Positions 1-8,743 of a stretch of 64,000 bases of DNA are shown here, one piece after another. Below the pieces are notes generated by a model. That model made no database searches. It saw only the letters and a program-made list of their open reading frames with translations, and was not told where the DNA came from. Source of the stretch: JAEUMY01 sp033764435 (GTDB lineage Bacteria; Pseudomonadota; Gammaproteobacteria; Burkholderiales; Usitatibacteraceae); the NCBI GenBank assembly GCA_033764435.1, contig JANRIX010000066.1, positions 12,190 through 76,189 of the forward strand. Direction: 5' to 3'. The position numbers and the translations under genes are program-made. Within the stretch, counting starts at the first letter, position 1; every line of letters begins with the position of its first letter.

Positions 1-2
1 GC

Positions 3-980
3 TTCCCGAAGAATCTGGACACGATTTACGGCGCGGCCGAGTTCATGGTGAAGCGCGTGGCCGCGGCCACGGGCGGCAAGTTCCAGATCCAGCTCTTCGC
101 GGCGGGCGAAATCGTGCCCGGACTCAAGGTACAGGACGCCGTGCAGGACGGCACAGTGCAGTGCGGCCAGACGGCGCCGTACTACTACTGGGGCAAGGAT
201 CCGGCATTTGCGCTGGACACCGGCGTCCCCTTTGGCCTGAACGCGCGGCAGATGGTGGCGTGGCAGTTGTTCGGCGGCGGCGCGGAACTCTTCCGCGAGT
301 TCTACAAGGGCTACAACATCCACAGCATTCCGTCGGGCAACACCGGCGCGCAGATGGGTGGCTGGTACCGCAAGGAGATCAAGTCGATGGCTGATCTCAA
401 GGGCCTCAAGCTGCGCATCGGCGGTTTCGCCGGCGAGGTGATGCGGAAACTGGGCGTCGTGCCCCAGCAGCTGGCGGCCAGCGACGTCTATCCCGCGCTG
501 GAGAAGGGCACGCTGGACGCGGCGGAATGGGTGGGCCCCTATGACGATGAGAAGCTCGGCTTCAACAAGGTGGCGCGGTTTTACTACTACCCCGGCTGGT
601 GGGAAGGCGGCGCGCAGCTCTGCACCTACATCAACCTGAAGGAGTGGGAAAAGCTGCCGAAGGAATACCAGGCCATTGTCGAAGCGGCCGGTTGGGAAGC
701 CAACCAGTGGATGCTGGCCAAGTATGACGCGCAGAATCCCCCGGCATTGCGCCGGCTCGTCACGACGGGCAAGGCGCAACTTCGTGCGTTCCCGCGCGAT
801 GTGATGGTGGCGGCGTACAAGGCTTCGCAGGAGGTCTACAAGGAAGCGTCGGCGAAGAGTCCCGCCTTCAAGAAAATCCACGAATCGATGCTGAAGTTCC
901 AGACCGATCAATTGCTGTGGTTCCGCGTGGCAGAGAAGGGGTTTGACGACTTCATGCATACGGTGGGGCAGATCAAATAG
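3..980 (+). CDS. TRAP transporter solute-binding protein, DctP family (5' truncated)
   Basis: Periplasmic binding protein of a tripartite ATP-independent periplasmic (TRAP) transporter, which captures an organic or keto acid and hands it to the membrane permease. The frame is already open at base 3 and reads FPKNLDTIYGAAEFMVKR before the first ATG at 45, so that ATG is internal and the signal peptide and first part lie outside the window. Family features are the ligand-arginine region GLKLRIGG near base 400, the aromatic WVGPYDDEKLG segment and the long C-terminal helix. The sequence resembles the TakP type that binds 2-oxoacids; the exact ligand is inferred. It faces the dctM/dctQ genes on the other strand across a shared terminator, which is unusual because dctP, Q and M are usually co-directional. 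Family assignment is firm. Confidence 0.9.
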   Translation, partial: FPKNLDTIYGAAEFMVKRVAAATGGKFQIQLFAAGEIVPGLKVQDAVQDGTVQCGQTAPYYYWGKDPAFALDTGVPFGLNARQMVAWQLFGGGAELFREFYKGYNIHSIPSGNTGAQMGGWYRKEIKSMADLKGLKLRIGGFAGEVMRKLGVVPQQLAASDVYPALEKGTLDAAEWVGPYDDEKLGFNKVARFYYYPGWWEGGAQLCTYINLKEWEKLPKEYQAIVEAAGWEANQWMLAKYDAQNPPALRRLVTTGKAQLRAFPRDVMVAAYKASQEVYKEASAKSPAFKKIHESMLKFQTDQLLWFRVAEKGFDDFMHTVGQIK

Positions 981-998
981 CGCGTGCCGCATTTCGGC

Positions 999-1034
999 AA
1001 ATGAAAAGCCCGCCTGTCGGCGGGCTTTTCATTT
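999..1034. terminator. Bidirectional rho-independent terminator
   Basis: Perfect 16-bp stem (999-1014 with 1019-1034) and a TGTC loop. The arms start with AAATGAAAAG and end with CTTTTCATTT, so both strands get a U-rich tail. It lies between the convergent dctP (ends 980) and dctM (ends 1061) genes and touches the palindrome at 1035. Confidence 0.9.
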
Positions 1035-1046
1035 GCGAATATTCGC
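1035..1046. repeat. Palindrome GCGAATATTCGC, copy 1 (intergenic)
   Basis: Exact 12-mer, extended to a 14-base palindrome by flanking T and A. It directly abuts the terminator stem between two convergent genes. Confidence 0.9.
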
Positions 1047-1060
1047 ATTCCTTGCGCGCG

Positions 1061-2809
1061 CTATTTCTCGCCGCGCAATGCCTTTTGCAGGGCTTCAGCT
1101 TCAAGCTCCTCGGGTGTCTTCTTCGGCTTGTCGGGCGCGTCCTTCGGCGCTGACTTTTTAAACTCTTCCATCAGGTCGGTGGCCGGTGCCTGCTCTGTCG
1201 GTGGAATGATGATCTCCGTCTTCGCCGGGTCAGCAGCCGGCACAGGATCCTTGTAGACCATCACCATCTGCGGGAACGCGATGACCAGCGAGACCATGAG
1301 CAACTGGATGGCGACGAACGGGATCGCGCCGCGGTAGATCTGCCCGGTGGTGACCGGCTCGGTAGGCTTGCCGGTGACCTTGTCCACGAAGGCTTGCGCC
1401 GGGGCCACGCTGCGCAGATAGAACAGCGCGAAGCCGAACGGCGGATGCATGAACGACGTCTGCATGTTGATGGCGAGCAGCACGCCGAACCAGACAAGGT
1501 CGATCCCCATCTTCTCCGCCACCGGAGCAAGCAGCGGCACGATGATGAACGCGAGCTCGAAGAAATCGAGGAAGAATGCGAGTCCGAACACCAGCAGATT
1601 GACCGCGATGAGGAAGCCAATCTGGCCGCCGGGCAGATGGGCCAGCAATTCCTCCACCCACATATGACCGTTCACGCCGTAGAACGTGAGGCTGAAGATG
1701 CGCGCGCCGATGAGGATGAACATGACGAAGGCGGTGAGCTTCACGGTCGAGTCCATCGCCTGGCGCAGCAGGCCCATGTCGAGCCGTCGTCGCGAAAGCG
1801 CCATGACCAGCGCACCCACGGCGCCCATCGCGCCGCCTTCGGTGGGAGTGGCCACACCGAGAAAGATGGTGCCGAGCACCAGAAAGATGAGGGCGAGCGG
1901 CGGAATCAGGACGAACGTGAAACGCTCCGCCATGCGTGACAGCCAGCCCAGCTTCAGCAGCCGGTTGAGCAACGCCAGGCTGAAAGCCAGCGCACCGGCT
2001 GCTGCGCCGGCCAGCACGATTTTTTCGTCCAGCGGCGCTGCGCCGCCCTTGTAGCCCAACTGAACCAGCCAGCCGCCGGCGCCGGCGAGTGCCAGCAGGA
2101 CGGCGAGTGAGCGCAGCCCGGCGGACCCATCGGGCTCAAGCGCGGTGCGGGCGGAGAGCGGCAGCCCCGGCGCCCATTGAGGCCGCCATAGCGAGATCAA
2201 CAGGATGTAGAGCCCGTACAGGCCCGCGAGCACCAGCCCGGGGATGATCGCGCCGGCATACATGTCGCCGACGGATCGACCCAGCTGGTCGCCGAGGACG
2301 ATCAGCACCAATGACGGCGGGATGATCTGTGCAAGGGTCCCTGACGCCGCGATGACCCCCGAGGCAACCCGGCGGTCGTACCCGTAGCGCAGCATGATTG
2401 GGAGCGAGATGAGTCCCATCGAAATGACCGATGCGGCGACCACGCCGGTGGTGGCTGCAAGGAGGGCGCCGACAAAGATCACCGCGTAAGCCAACCCGCC
2501 ACGCAGGGGCCCGAACAGCTGCCCGGCCGTCTCCAGCAGGTCCTCCGCCATGCCGCTGCGTTCCAGGATCAGCCCCATGAACGTGAAGAAGGGGATGGCG
2601 AGCAGGGTGTCGTTGGACATCACTCCCCAGATGCGGTCTGGCAGCGCCTGGAACAGGCTGGGCTCGAGCAACCCGAGCCAGATGCCCAGCAGGCCGAAGA
2701 GGATGCCGTTGGCCGCCAGGGCGAACGCCACCGGATAGCCCAGCAGCATGAAGACGATCAGCCCCAGGAACATCAGCGGGGCGATGTGCTGGATGAGGAG
2801 GGCGGTCAT
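1061..2809 (-). CDS. TRAP transporter large permease subunit, DctM type
   Basis: Large membrane subunit of the TRAP transporter, which performs sodium-driven uptake of the substrate delivered by the binding protein. The 582 residues are almost entirely hydrophobic helices, with the family segments FPFFTFMGLILERSG-like near residue 80 and GVATPTEGGAMGAVGAL in the middle. It is much longer than the usual 425-440 residues. The extra length is a hydrophobic insert of about 100 residues after the first half and a charged, Lys/Glu/Pro-rich C-terminal tail of about 60 residues that should be soluble. The ATG at 2809 overlaps the end of dctQ in an ATGA arrangement, so the two are translationally coupled. 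Family is certain; substrate is unknown. Confidence 0.93.
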   Translation of the reverse strand: MTALLIQHIAPLMFLGLIVFMLLGYPVAFALAANGILFGLLGIWLGLLEPSLFQALPDRIWGVMSNDTLLAIPFFTFMGLILERSGMAEDLLETAGQLFGPLRGGLAYAVIFVGALLAATTGVVAASVISMGLISLPIMLRYGYDRRVASGVIAASGTLAQIIPPSLVLIVLGDQLGRSVGDMYAGAIIPGLVLAGLYGLYILLISLWRPQWAPGLPLSARTALEPDGSAGLRSLAVLLALAGAGGWLVQLGYKGGAAPLDEKIVLAGAAAGALAFSLALLNRLLKLGWLSRMAERFTFVLIPPLALIFLVLGTIFLGVATPTEGGAMGAVGALVMALSRRRLDMGLLRQAMDSTVKLTAFVMFILIGARIFSLTFYGVNGHMWVEELLAHLPGGQIGFLIAVNLLVFGLAFFLDFFELAFIIVPLLAPVAEKMGIDLVWFGVLLAINMQTSFMHPPFGFALFYLRSVAPAQAFVDKVTGKPTEPVTTGQIYRGAIPFVAIQLLMVSLVIAFPQMVMVYKDPVPAADPAKTEIIIPPTEQAPATDLMEEFKKSAPKDAPDKPKKTPEELEAEALQKALRGEK

Positions 2810-3393
2810 GGTGCGTCAGTTTCTGGCGGCATGCTCTTCGCACGACTTGAAGAGAGCTCGTCCACGCACTTCAGCAGCTCCGACAATCCTTGCAGTATGA
2901 GGAGCGCAAAACCCATTGGGACCAGCAACCGCGCGGGCCAGAGCAGCAGGCCGCCGGCATTCGTTGACACCTCACCGGTGTCGAGTGCTCTCAGAAAGAC
3001 CGGCCACGACAGGTAGAGCACCAGCATCGCCATGGGCAGCAGGAAGAACAACGTCCCGAAAAGATCGATCCAGGCCCGTGACCGGCGGCTTACCCGGCTG
3101 CTCAGGACGTCGATGCTAACGTGCGCGCCATGCCGCAGCGCGTAACCGCCTCCCAACAGAAAGACTGCCGAAAAGAGATACCACTGCAGTTCCAGCATGG
3201 CATTCGAACTGAGGGCGAAGGCATAGCGGGTGATCGCGTTGCCGGCACTCAGCAGCACCGTCAACAGGATCAGCCAGCCCAAGCTCAAGCCAATGCGCTC
3301 GGTGACACTGTCGAGGATTGCCGACACGCGAATGTGCCAGGACTGCGATTGGGTACCGTCCGAAACAATTCGCGGGCGGGGGGGCGAAGGCAT
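2806..3393 (-). CDS. TRAP transporter small permease subunit, DctQ type
   Basis: Small membrane subunit that pairs with DctM. The 195 residues contain four predicted transmembrane helices: after residue 35 (GLSLGWLILLTVLLSAGNA), a second at about 70-85, a third at about 115-135, and a last near 155-170. The segment FSAVFLLGGGYALRHGAHVSID is the typical DctQ core with the GxHVxxD motif. The start at 3393 follows a run of Cs and Gs with no strong ribosome-binding site, and a start a few codons downstream is possible. It lies first in the dctQ-dctM pair on the minus strand. Confidence 0.9.
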   Translation of the reverse strand: MPSPPRPRIVSDGTQSQSWHIRVSAILDSVTERIGLSLGWLILLTVLLSAGNAITRYAFALSSNAMLELQWYLFSAVFLLGGGYALRHGAHVSIDVLSSRVSRRSRAWIDLFGTLFFLLPMAMLVLYLSWPVFLRALDTGEVSTNAGGLLLWPARLLVPMGFALLILQGLSELLKCVDELSSSRAKSMPPETDAP

Positions 3394-3640
3394 TTCTTTT
3401 TTGGAAACAGGAAGTTGGAGGGCAGATTATAGGGCCCGATATCCCACAAACAGGCTCGAAGCAGCCGCGTCCAGTGTCGCCACTCGGCCGTAAGTCGTGT
3501 GCCTGACGCCCGTTTGAGCGCGCGAAATGGGTAGCGCTGACGTAGTCATCGTGCCGGAATCCCGTATTCAGGTGTTGTTGCGAAAATGCAATTCTTCGTA
3601 AAATCAAACTGCTAGCTGATGGTGCTCACGGGGTAGAATC

Positions 3641-3778
3641 AGTGCGCTCGACCGTGACCCGCAGTACTCCAGTACTGCAGTCGTCGCCGCTAGCCGGGGA
3701 GAATGGAGACAATCCATGCCCGGGAGGACTTCTGGCGCAAAGTGCGCCAGGTGGCTAAGGCCAAAAGGGTGAAAGAAC
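3641..3778 (+). promoter_or_regulatory. Structured untranslated leader of the autotransporter gene
   Basis: The 385 bases between dctQ and the next gene have no ORF worth calling, but the last 140 fold into several perfect hairpins: 3661-3668/3671-3678 (GCAGTACT arms), 3694-3698/3719-3723 enclosing 3703-3707/3713-3717 (ATGGA/TCCAT, loop GACAA), and 3732-3739/3743-3750 (CTGGCGCA arms, loop AAG). After them comes GGTGGCTAAGGCC and an A/G-rich stretch up to the ATG. I compared it by memory with c-di-GMP, cobalamin, TPP, glycine and SAH riboswitches and none matched. It may be a regulatory RNA of unknown class or simply a stable leader. Confidence 0.4.
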
Positions 3779-6700
3779 ATGTTCCACACTATCGTTGCAA
3801 CCTTGAATCCACTACAAAGACTCCTCGGCGCGATGTCGAAAATCGGGTATCGACTCGGGTTTGTTCTGGTGGTCGCGGCGGCGGGAGCTGCTGCACCGGC
3901 CTCTGCCCAGACCTATGCTGCCAACTGCGCGACTGCGGGATGTCATCAAGGGCAGGCGGCCAACGATCCGACTTTCGGCCGGGTGAACGCCGCCGGATCG
4001 CCGGGGATCATCGAGCGAGCCCGGATCATCAATAGCATGGGCACCGCCGGGGTGTTCACGTTGGCCTTCCGCACGACCATTGCCAATGAGATCAGCGCTC
4101 TGGTCACCCAGACCCAAAGCGACAACATCAACTATGGTGCAACCAAGAATTTCGACGTCAACAATCTGCTGTTCGGTGGGGTGATCGACACGCTCCAGCA
4201 GGTCAGCGGTCCGACCGTCACGCCCAGCGTGGTCGGCAGTGTTGGTCGATTCAGTTATACACACAGCGGTGGCGCGGGGGGCAACTGCAACACGCAGGCC
4301 GTGGTGGTCATCGGGCGCGGGACGATTGACTTTGGAGGCGGTGAGCCACAGGCGAATACCAGCAATCGAACCGTCAACATAACGGTCAATCCGCCGGCAG
4401 CGCCGACGACAGCGAACGGCTCGACCACCATCGCCTACAGCACCTCTGCGACAGCGATCAACGTGACTTCGCTCGGGCTCGTCACCGGCACCCCGGCAGG
4501 CTCATCGACCACGATCTCTCTCGGCACACCCAGCCCAAATGTCGGCACGGTCGCGGCGACCGGTCCGTCGTCACTGAACTACACCGCCAGTTCCACGGTG
4601 TATGCAGCGAGTGTCGCACTGAACTACACCGTCACCGGGCCCTGCAGTACCACTGCGACCACTCGCACGCTGACGATCAACGTGGGGCTGCCGCCCGCGC
4701 CGGTCGTTACCAATTTTGCCGGGGGGGCGACCCAGGCCGTACCGGCCACCAGCAATTCGACGTTTGACATCTCGTCCAACATTACCGGGATCGTTCAGTC
4801 GAATCCCGCTGCGACCTACAATCTGAATGTCGTGTCCGTCACACCAGGCACTGCAGGAACGACCTCGGTTGCCGGCAATGTGATCACCTTCATTCCCTCA
4901 GGCACGTACACGGGCCCGGCGACGATCACCTACAACAAGGCCGGCCCGGGCGGCACCTCCAACAATGGAACGGTCAGCCTGGAAGTCACCTCTTCGCCGG
5001 TCGTCGCGGCGACGAGCGCAACGACCGCGCACAACACCGCCATTCCCATCAACCTCGCTGCCTTCATCACCGGCACGGTCACCAGCGTGACGCCGTCTTC
5101 CCCGGTCAATGGCACCGCACTGGCCACCGGCCCGACGACGATCACCTTCACGCCGACGACGGGCTTCTTCGGCACAGCCACTTTCAATTACACGGCAACG
5201 GGACCCGGCGGCACGTCGCCGGTTGCGGCGACCGTGACGGTGACCGTCAACCCGCCGATTCCCACCGCGGGCGCGGGGACGGCGACCGTTCCGTATCAGA
5301 CCGCGACGGCCATCAATCTGTCCTCGTTCATTTCTCCAACAGGTGTGCCCGCAACGGTCACAAGCGTGACGCCTTCGGGAGCGACGAACGGCACTGCGAC
5401 GGCAACCGGACCGACCACGGTTACTTTTACGCCGAATGCAGGCTACGTTGGCGCAGCCAGCTTCAACTACACGGCAACCAACGTCGCCGGTACTTCCGCA
5501 GCCGGAACGGTTTCGGTGACCGTCAGTCCGCCAGGCGCGCCGGTTGCTTCTGCGGCATCGGCCACTGCCGGGGTCAATTCCCCGGTGTCAATCAATCTCA
5601 GCGGATCCGTCAGCGGAGTCTTCTCGAGTATCGCAATTGCCTCCCTTCCTGCAAACGGACTGGCTACCGTCAACGGATTTGTGGTGACGTATACGCCTTC
5701 GGCAGGCTTTCAAGGAAATGACAGCTTCACTTACACGGCAACCGGAATTGGCGGAACGTCAGCGGCTGCAACCGTATTCATTACCGTTCTGCCAGCACCA
5801 AGCATTGCGACGCTGAATATCACGACGCCATTCAACACGGCGGCGCAGGTGAACATTGGCGCAGCGATAGCGGGAGCTGTCACGTCTTTTGCAATTGCTT
5901 CGCCGCCAAGCCACGGAACGCTTTCGGGTGGCGCCTCGGGAGTCGTGACCTACACGCCCACCGTCGGCTATTTCGGCCCTGACGCGTTTGTCGTGATCGC
6001 AGTGGGTCCCGGGGGTGCGTCATCACCGGTCACAGTGATGATCAACGTCACACCACCTCCGCCTTCACCCCTGCCCAATGCCCTGTCCGTACCGGTTGGT
6101 TTCGGCGCGACGGTAACCATCAATCTGGCCAATGCCGTATCGAGTGTTGCCACATCCTTCACGCTGGTGACACCTCCTGCGAACGGCACGCTGATGATCA
6201 GCGGCACGACTGCGACCTACACGCCGAGAGCGGGCTTTTCCGGTCCTGACTCGTTCAGCGTGATTCCCACGGGCCCGGGTGGTGCAGGCAGCGAGACGTT
6301 CATCAATCTGGTCGTGGCTTCTCAGATTCCTGTTGCCCGCGCTGCCGCGATGACCATCAATCTGAATCAGTCATTCACGCTGGATGTCGCCGCGCTCTTA
6401 ACCGGCTCGGGCATCACGGGTGTTAACGTCGTGACCCAGCCAGCTCATGGCACGGCCGATGTGGCCGGGACCAAGCTGACCTACACGCCGAAGACCGATT
6501 TCTTCGGGCCTGACAGCTTCACCTACGTTGCGTTCGGCAATGCGGGCACTTCGGCGCCCGCAACCATCACGGTCAACGTGATCGGTCGCCCGAATCTCGC
6601 CAGCGATCCGACCATCATGGCCTCGGCCACGGCGCAGACACAGGCGGCACAGCGATTCGCCCGTGCGCAGCAGTTCAATTTCCAGCGCAGACTGGAAGCG

Positions 6701-8698
6701 CTGCGCAGTGGTCTCGCGCTAGAAGATCCCTCGCTTCCGCCGCCGGAGCAGACCAGCCTCAGGCCGCGAACGGGCACACAGACCGCAGTGGCGAATATTC
6801 GCAACCGGGCAACCGGGGTGGCTGCTGCGCAGGACCCGTTCGCCCCATTGCAGTCTGGCAACGATGCCGCCGGCGCGGCGCCCGGCCTCGGGGTGAAGCC
6901 GGTTTCTGCGGATGGCCCGCTGCCGCCTTCCCTGGTCAGTACGCTGGTCAGTCTTGCGACCGGCAGAAGCCTTGATCTGGCGTTGTTGAATTCCGGTACG
7001 GCGCCAAGCGCGAAAGACTCTGGCGTGAGCGTCTGGGTGGCCGGCAATGTGAATTTTGGTCGTCGAGATGCGACCGCTGATGCGAGCGGACTCAAATTCA
7101 CCACAGACGGCCTGAGCATCGGTGTCGATCGCCGGTTCGGCGCCAAGTGGATTGCCGGATTGGGGCTGGGTTATGGACGGGATGACACCGATATCGGCAC
7201 GGATGGATCCCGTCTGAAGGCGCGCGGATCGTCGGCGGCCGTGTATGGCAGCTACCAGCTGCGCGCCGGCACCTACCTCGATGGCCTTCTCGGTGTTGGC
7301 AAGCTGGATCTCGACACCCGCCGCTTCGTGACATCCCAAGATGCCTTTGCCACCAGCAAGCGCAAGGGCGACCAGTTGTTTGGTTCGATCGGGGCAAGCT
7401 ATGACTGGCGACGGGACGCATTGCTGATTTCGCCTTACGGCCGCATCGACTTCACTCGCGACAAGCTGAAGGCCGCCACGGAAAGTGGCGCAGGGCTCGC
7501 ATCGCTCACCTATCTCGACCAGACCCAGCGGTCAACGCAACTGGCGCTTGGCGTGCGATTGGAGATCCAGCATCCGACCGATTTCGGCTGGATCAAGCCG
7601 CGTGCCCGCATCGAGTATCGGCATGAGTTCGAAAGTGACCGGGACGTCACCGTGGCCTACGCTGACCAGTTCCCGTCCGGGCAGCGCTATTCACTTTCTG
7701 CGGCAGGCCGGACCAAGGATGCGCTAGCCGTCGGGTTCGGCGCTGATTTCCACTATCGAGGCGGTCTCAAGCTGGGCATCGACTATCAGGCCGTTCGCGT
7801 GAAGGGTCCGGACAGCAGCCAGTCGGTTCGGCTCGTGCTGGTCAAGGATCTGGATGCGAAGCCCATTCCGGACAACGCCGTGGCATGGAAGACCGGCAAG
7901 GATGCCATCCGCGTCGAGACGGGCTACAGCTGGGATGACAACGTGACCCGTGCACGCGATGCCGCGAGCAAGCTGTCCGATGGCTTCGTCAATCTGGGGC
8001 TCAGCTACGGACGCTTCTTCCCGTTGGGCAACAACAGCCGTTTCGCCGCTTCAGCCTTCTTCAGCGGCGACAAGTTCCGTGACTATCCCGGTTTGGGCAG
8101 CGCAAGTCTCGGCGCCCAGGGCGAGTACCAGTACCGAACCTCTGCTGCGTTTGATGCGGTGACGTTCGGCATCTTTGCGCGCCTCAATTTCGACGAGTTT
8201 GAATCGAGCCTGCGCGACGGTCATCGCTATGCGTTCGGTGTCAATGCACGGCGCGCATTGACGGATCGCATCGATGTCTTTGGCGAATTGGCGGGAACGG
8301 TGCGCGCGGCAAAAAGCGCTGTGTTCGACCGACGCGACTTCAGCATCCGCGGCAATGTGGACTACGCGCTCACGAAAAAGGGCACTCTGTATCTGACCGC
8401 GGAATACCGACGCGGCGATACGGTCTCCACCGGCTTCCCGTCCCTGGAGAATCTCGACATTGCTGAAGTGCTGGTGCAGGACGACGCGTTTGACGGTCGC
8501 TACTTCTCGTATCGCACGGATGCGAAGACCGTCATTGGGACACTGGGCTACAACCTGTCCCTGGGTCCGCGCGATTCGATCGATTTCTCCTGGCGCCGTG
8601 CTGAGGCACGACCGCTGCAATCGCCGGGATTCCAGGTGTCGGGACCGTTCCGGTATGTCGCAAATCAGTACGCGATCATCTACCTCACGCGCTTTTGA
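3779..8698 (+). CDS. Secreted Ig-repeat protein with heme-type motif and two beta-barrels (autotransporter-like)
   Basis: A 1639-residue outer-membrane or surface protein. Order of parts: signal peptide ending near Ala43 (ASAQ); a CX4CH heme-binding-like motif CATAGCH at 50-56; about nine tandem Ig/cadherin-like repeats of the type VTFTPxxGFxGxxxFNYTATGxGGTS over roughly 200-930; a linker; an autotransporter barrel from about 1080 (SVWVAGNVNFGRRD) to 1355; then a second, different barrel of about 280 residues ending in YAIIYLTRF, with the terminal Phe expected for BAM-dependent insertion. Two barrels in one chain are unusual. The start at 3779 is the longest. The ATG at 3833 (Met19, MSKIGYRLG) gives a more standard signal peptide and may be the real one. 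The next gene encodes a multiheme lipoprotein, suggesting a shared redox or surface role, which is inference. Confidence 0.8.
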   Translation: MFHTIVATLNPLQRLLGAMSKIGYRLGFVLVVAAAGAAAPASAQTYAANCATAGCHQGQAANDPTFGRVNAAGSPGIIERARIINSMGTAGVFTLAFRTTIANEISALVTQTQSDNINYGATKNFDVNNLLFGGVIDTLQQVSGPTVTPSVVGSVGRFSYTHSGGAGGNCNTQAVVVIGRGTIDFGGGEPQANTSNRTVNITVNPPAAPTTANGSTTIAYSTSATAINVTSLGLVTGTPAGSSTTISLGTPSPNVGTVAATGPSSLNYTASSTVYAASVALNYTVTGPCSTTATTRTLTINVGLPPAPVVTNFAGGATQAVPATSNSTFDISSNITGIVQSNPAATYNLNVVSVTPGTAGTTSVAGNVITFIPSGTYTGPATITYNKAGPGGTSNNGTVSLEVTSSPVVAATSATTAHNTAIPINLAAFITGTVTSVTPSSPVNGTALATGPTTITFTPTTGFFGTATFNYTATGPGGTSPVAATVTVTVNPPIPTAGAGTATVPYQTATAINLSSFISPTGVPATVTSVTPSGATNGTATATGPTTVTFTPNAGYVGAASFNYTATNVAGTSAAGTVSVTVSPPGAPVASAASATAGVNSPVSINLSGSVSGVFSSIAIASLPANGLATVNGFVVTYTPSAGFQGNDSFTYTATGIGGTSAAATVFITVLPAPSIATLNITTPFNTAAQVNIGAAIAGAVTSFAIASPPSHGTLSGGASGVVTYTPTVGYFGPDAFVVIAVGPGGASSPVTVMINVTPPPPSPLPNALSVPVGFGATVTINLANAVSSVATSFTLVTPPANGTLMISGTTATYTPRAGFSGPDSFSVIPTGPGGAGSETFINLVVASQIPVARAAAMTINLNQSFTLDVAALLTGSGITGVNVVTQPAHGTADVAGTKLTYTPKTDFFGPDSFTYVAFGNAGTSAPATITVNVIGRPNLASDPTIMASATAQTQAAQRFARAQQFNFQRRLEALRSGLALEDPSLPPPEQTSLRPRTGTQTAVANIRNRATGVAAAQDPFAPLQSGNDAAGAAPGLGVKPVSADGPLPPSLVSTLVSLATGRSLDLALLNSGTAPSAKDSGVSVWVAGNVNFGRRDATADASGLKFTTDGLSIGVDRRFGAKWIAGLGLGYGRDDTDIGTDGSRLKARGSSAAVYGSYQLRAGTYLDGLLGVGKLDLDTRRFVTSQDAFATSKRKGDQLFGSIGASYDWRRDALLISPYGRIDFTRDKLKAATESGAGLASLTYLDQTQRSTQLALGVRLEIQHPTDFGWIKPRARIEYRHEFESDRDVTVAYADQFPSGQRYSLSAAGRTKDALAVGFGADFHYRGGLKLGIDYQAVRVKGPDSSQSVRLVLVKDLDAKPIPDNAVAWKTGKDAIRVETGYSWDDNVTRARDAASKLSDGFVNLGLSYGRFFPLGNNSRFAASAFFSGDKFRDYPGLGSASLGAQGEYQYRTSAAFDAVTFGIFARLNFDEFESSLRDGHRYAFGVNARRALTDRIDVFGELAGTVRAAKSAVFDRRDFSIRGNVDYALTKKGTLYLTAEYRRGDTVSTGFPSLENLDIAEVLVQDDAFDGRYFSYRTDAKTVIGTLGYNLSLGPRDSIDFSWRRAEARPLQSPGFQVSGPFRYVANQYAIIYLTRF
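6791..6802. repeat. Palindrome GCGAATATTCGC, copy 2 (coding, ANIR frame)
   Basis: Exact 12-mer inside the linker just before the autotransporter barrel. It is in frame as Ala-Asn-Ile-Arg. Confidence 0.9.
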
Positions 8699-8743
8699 AC
8701 CTGCCCACGGATGCTCCCGCACATGACTGACAAAGGTGGATGC

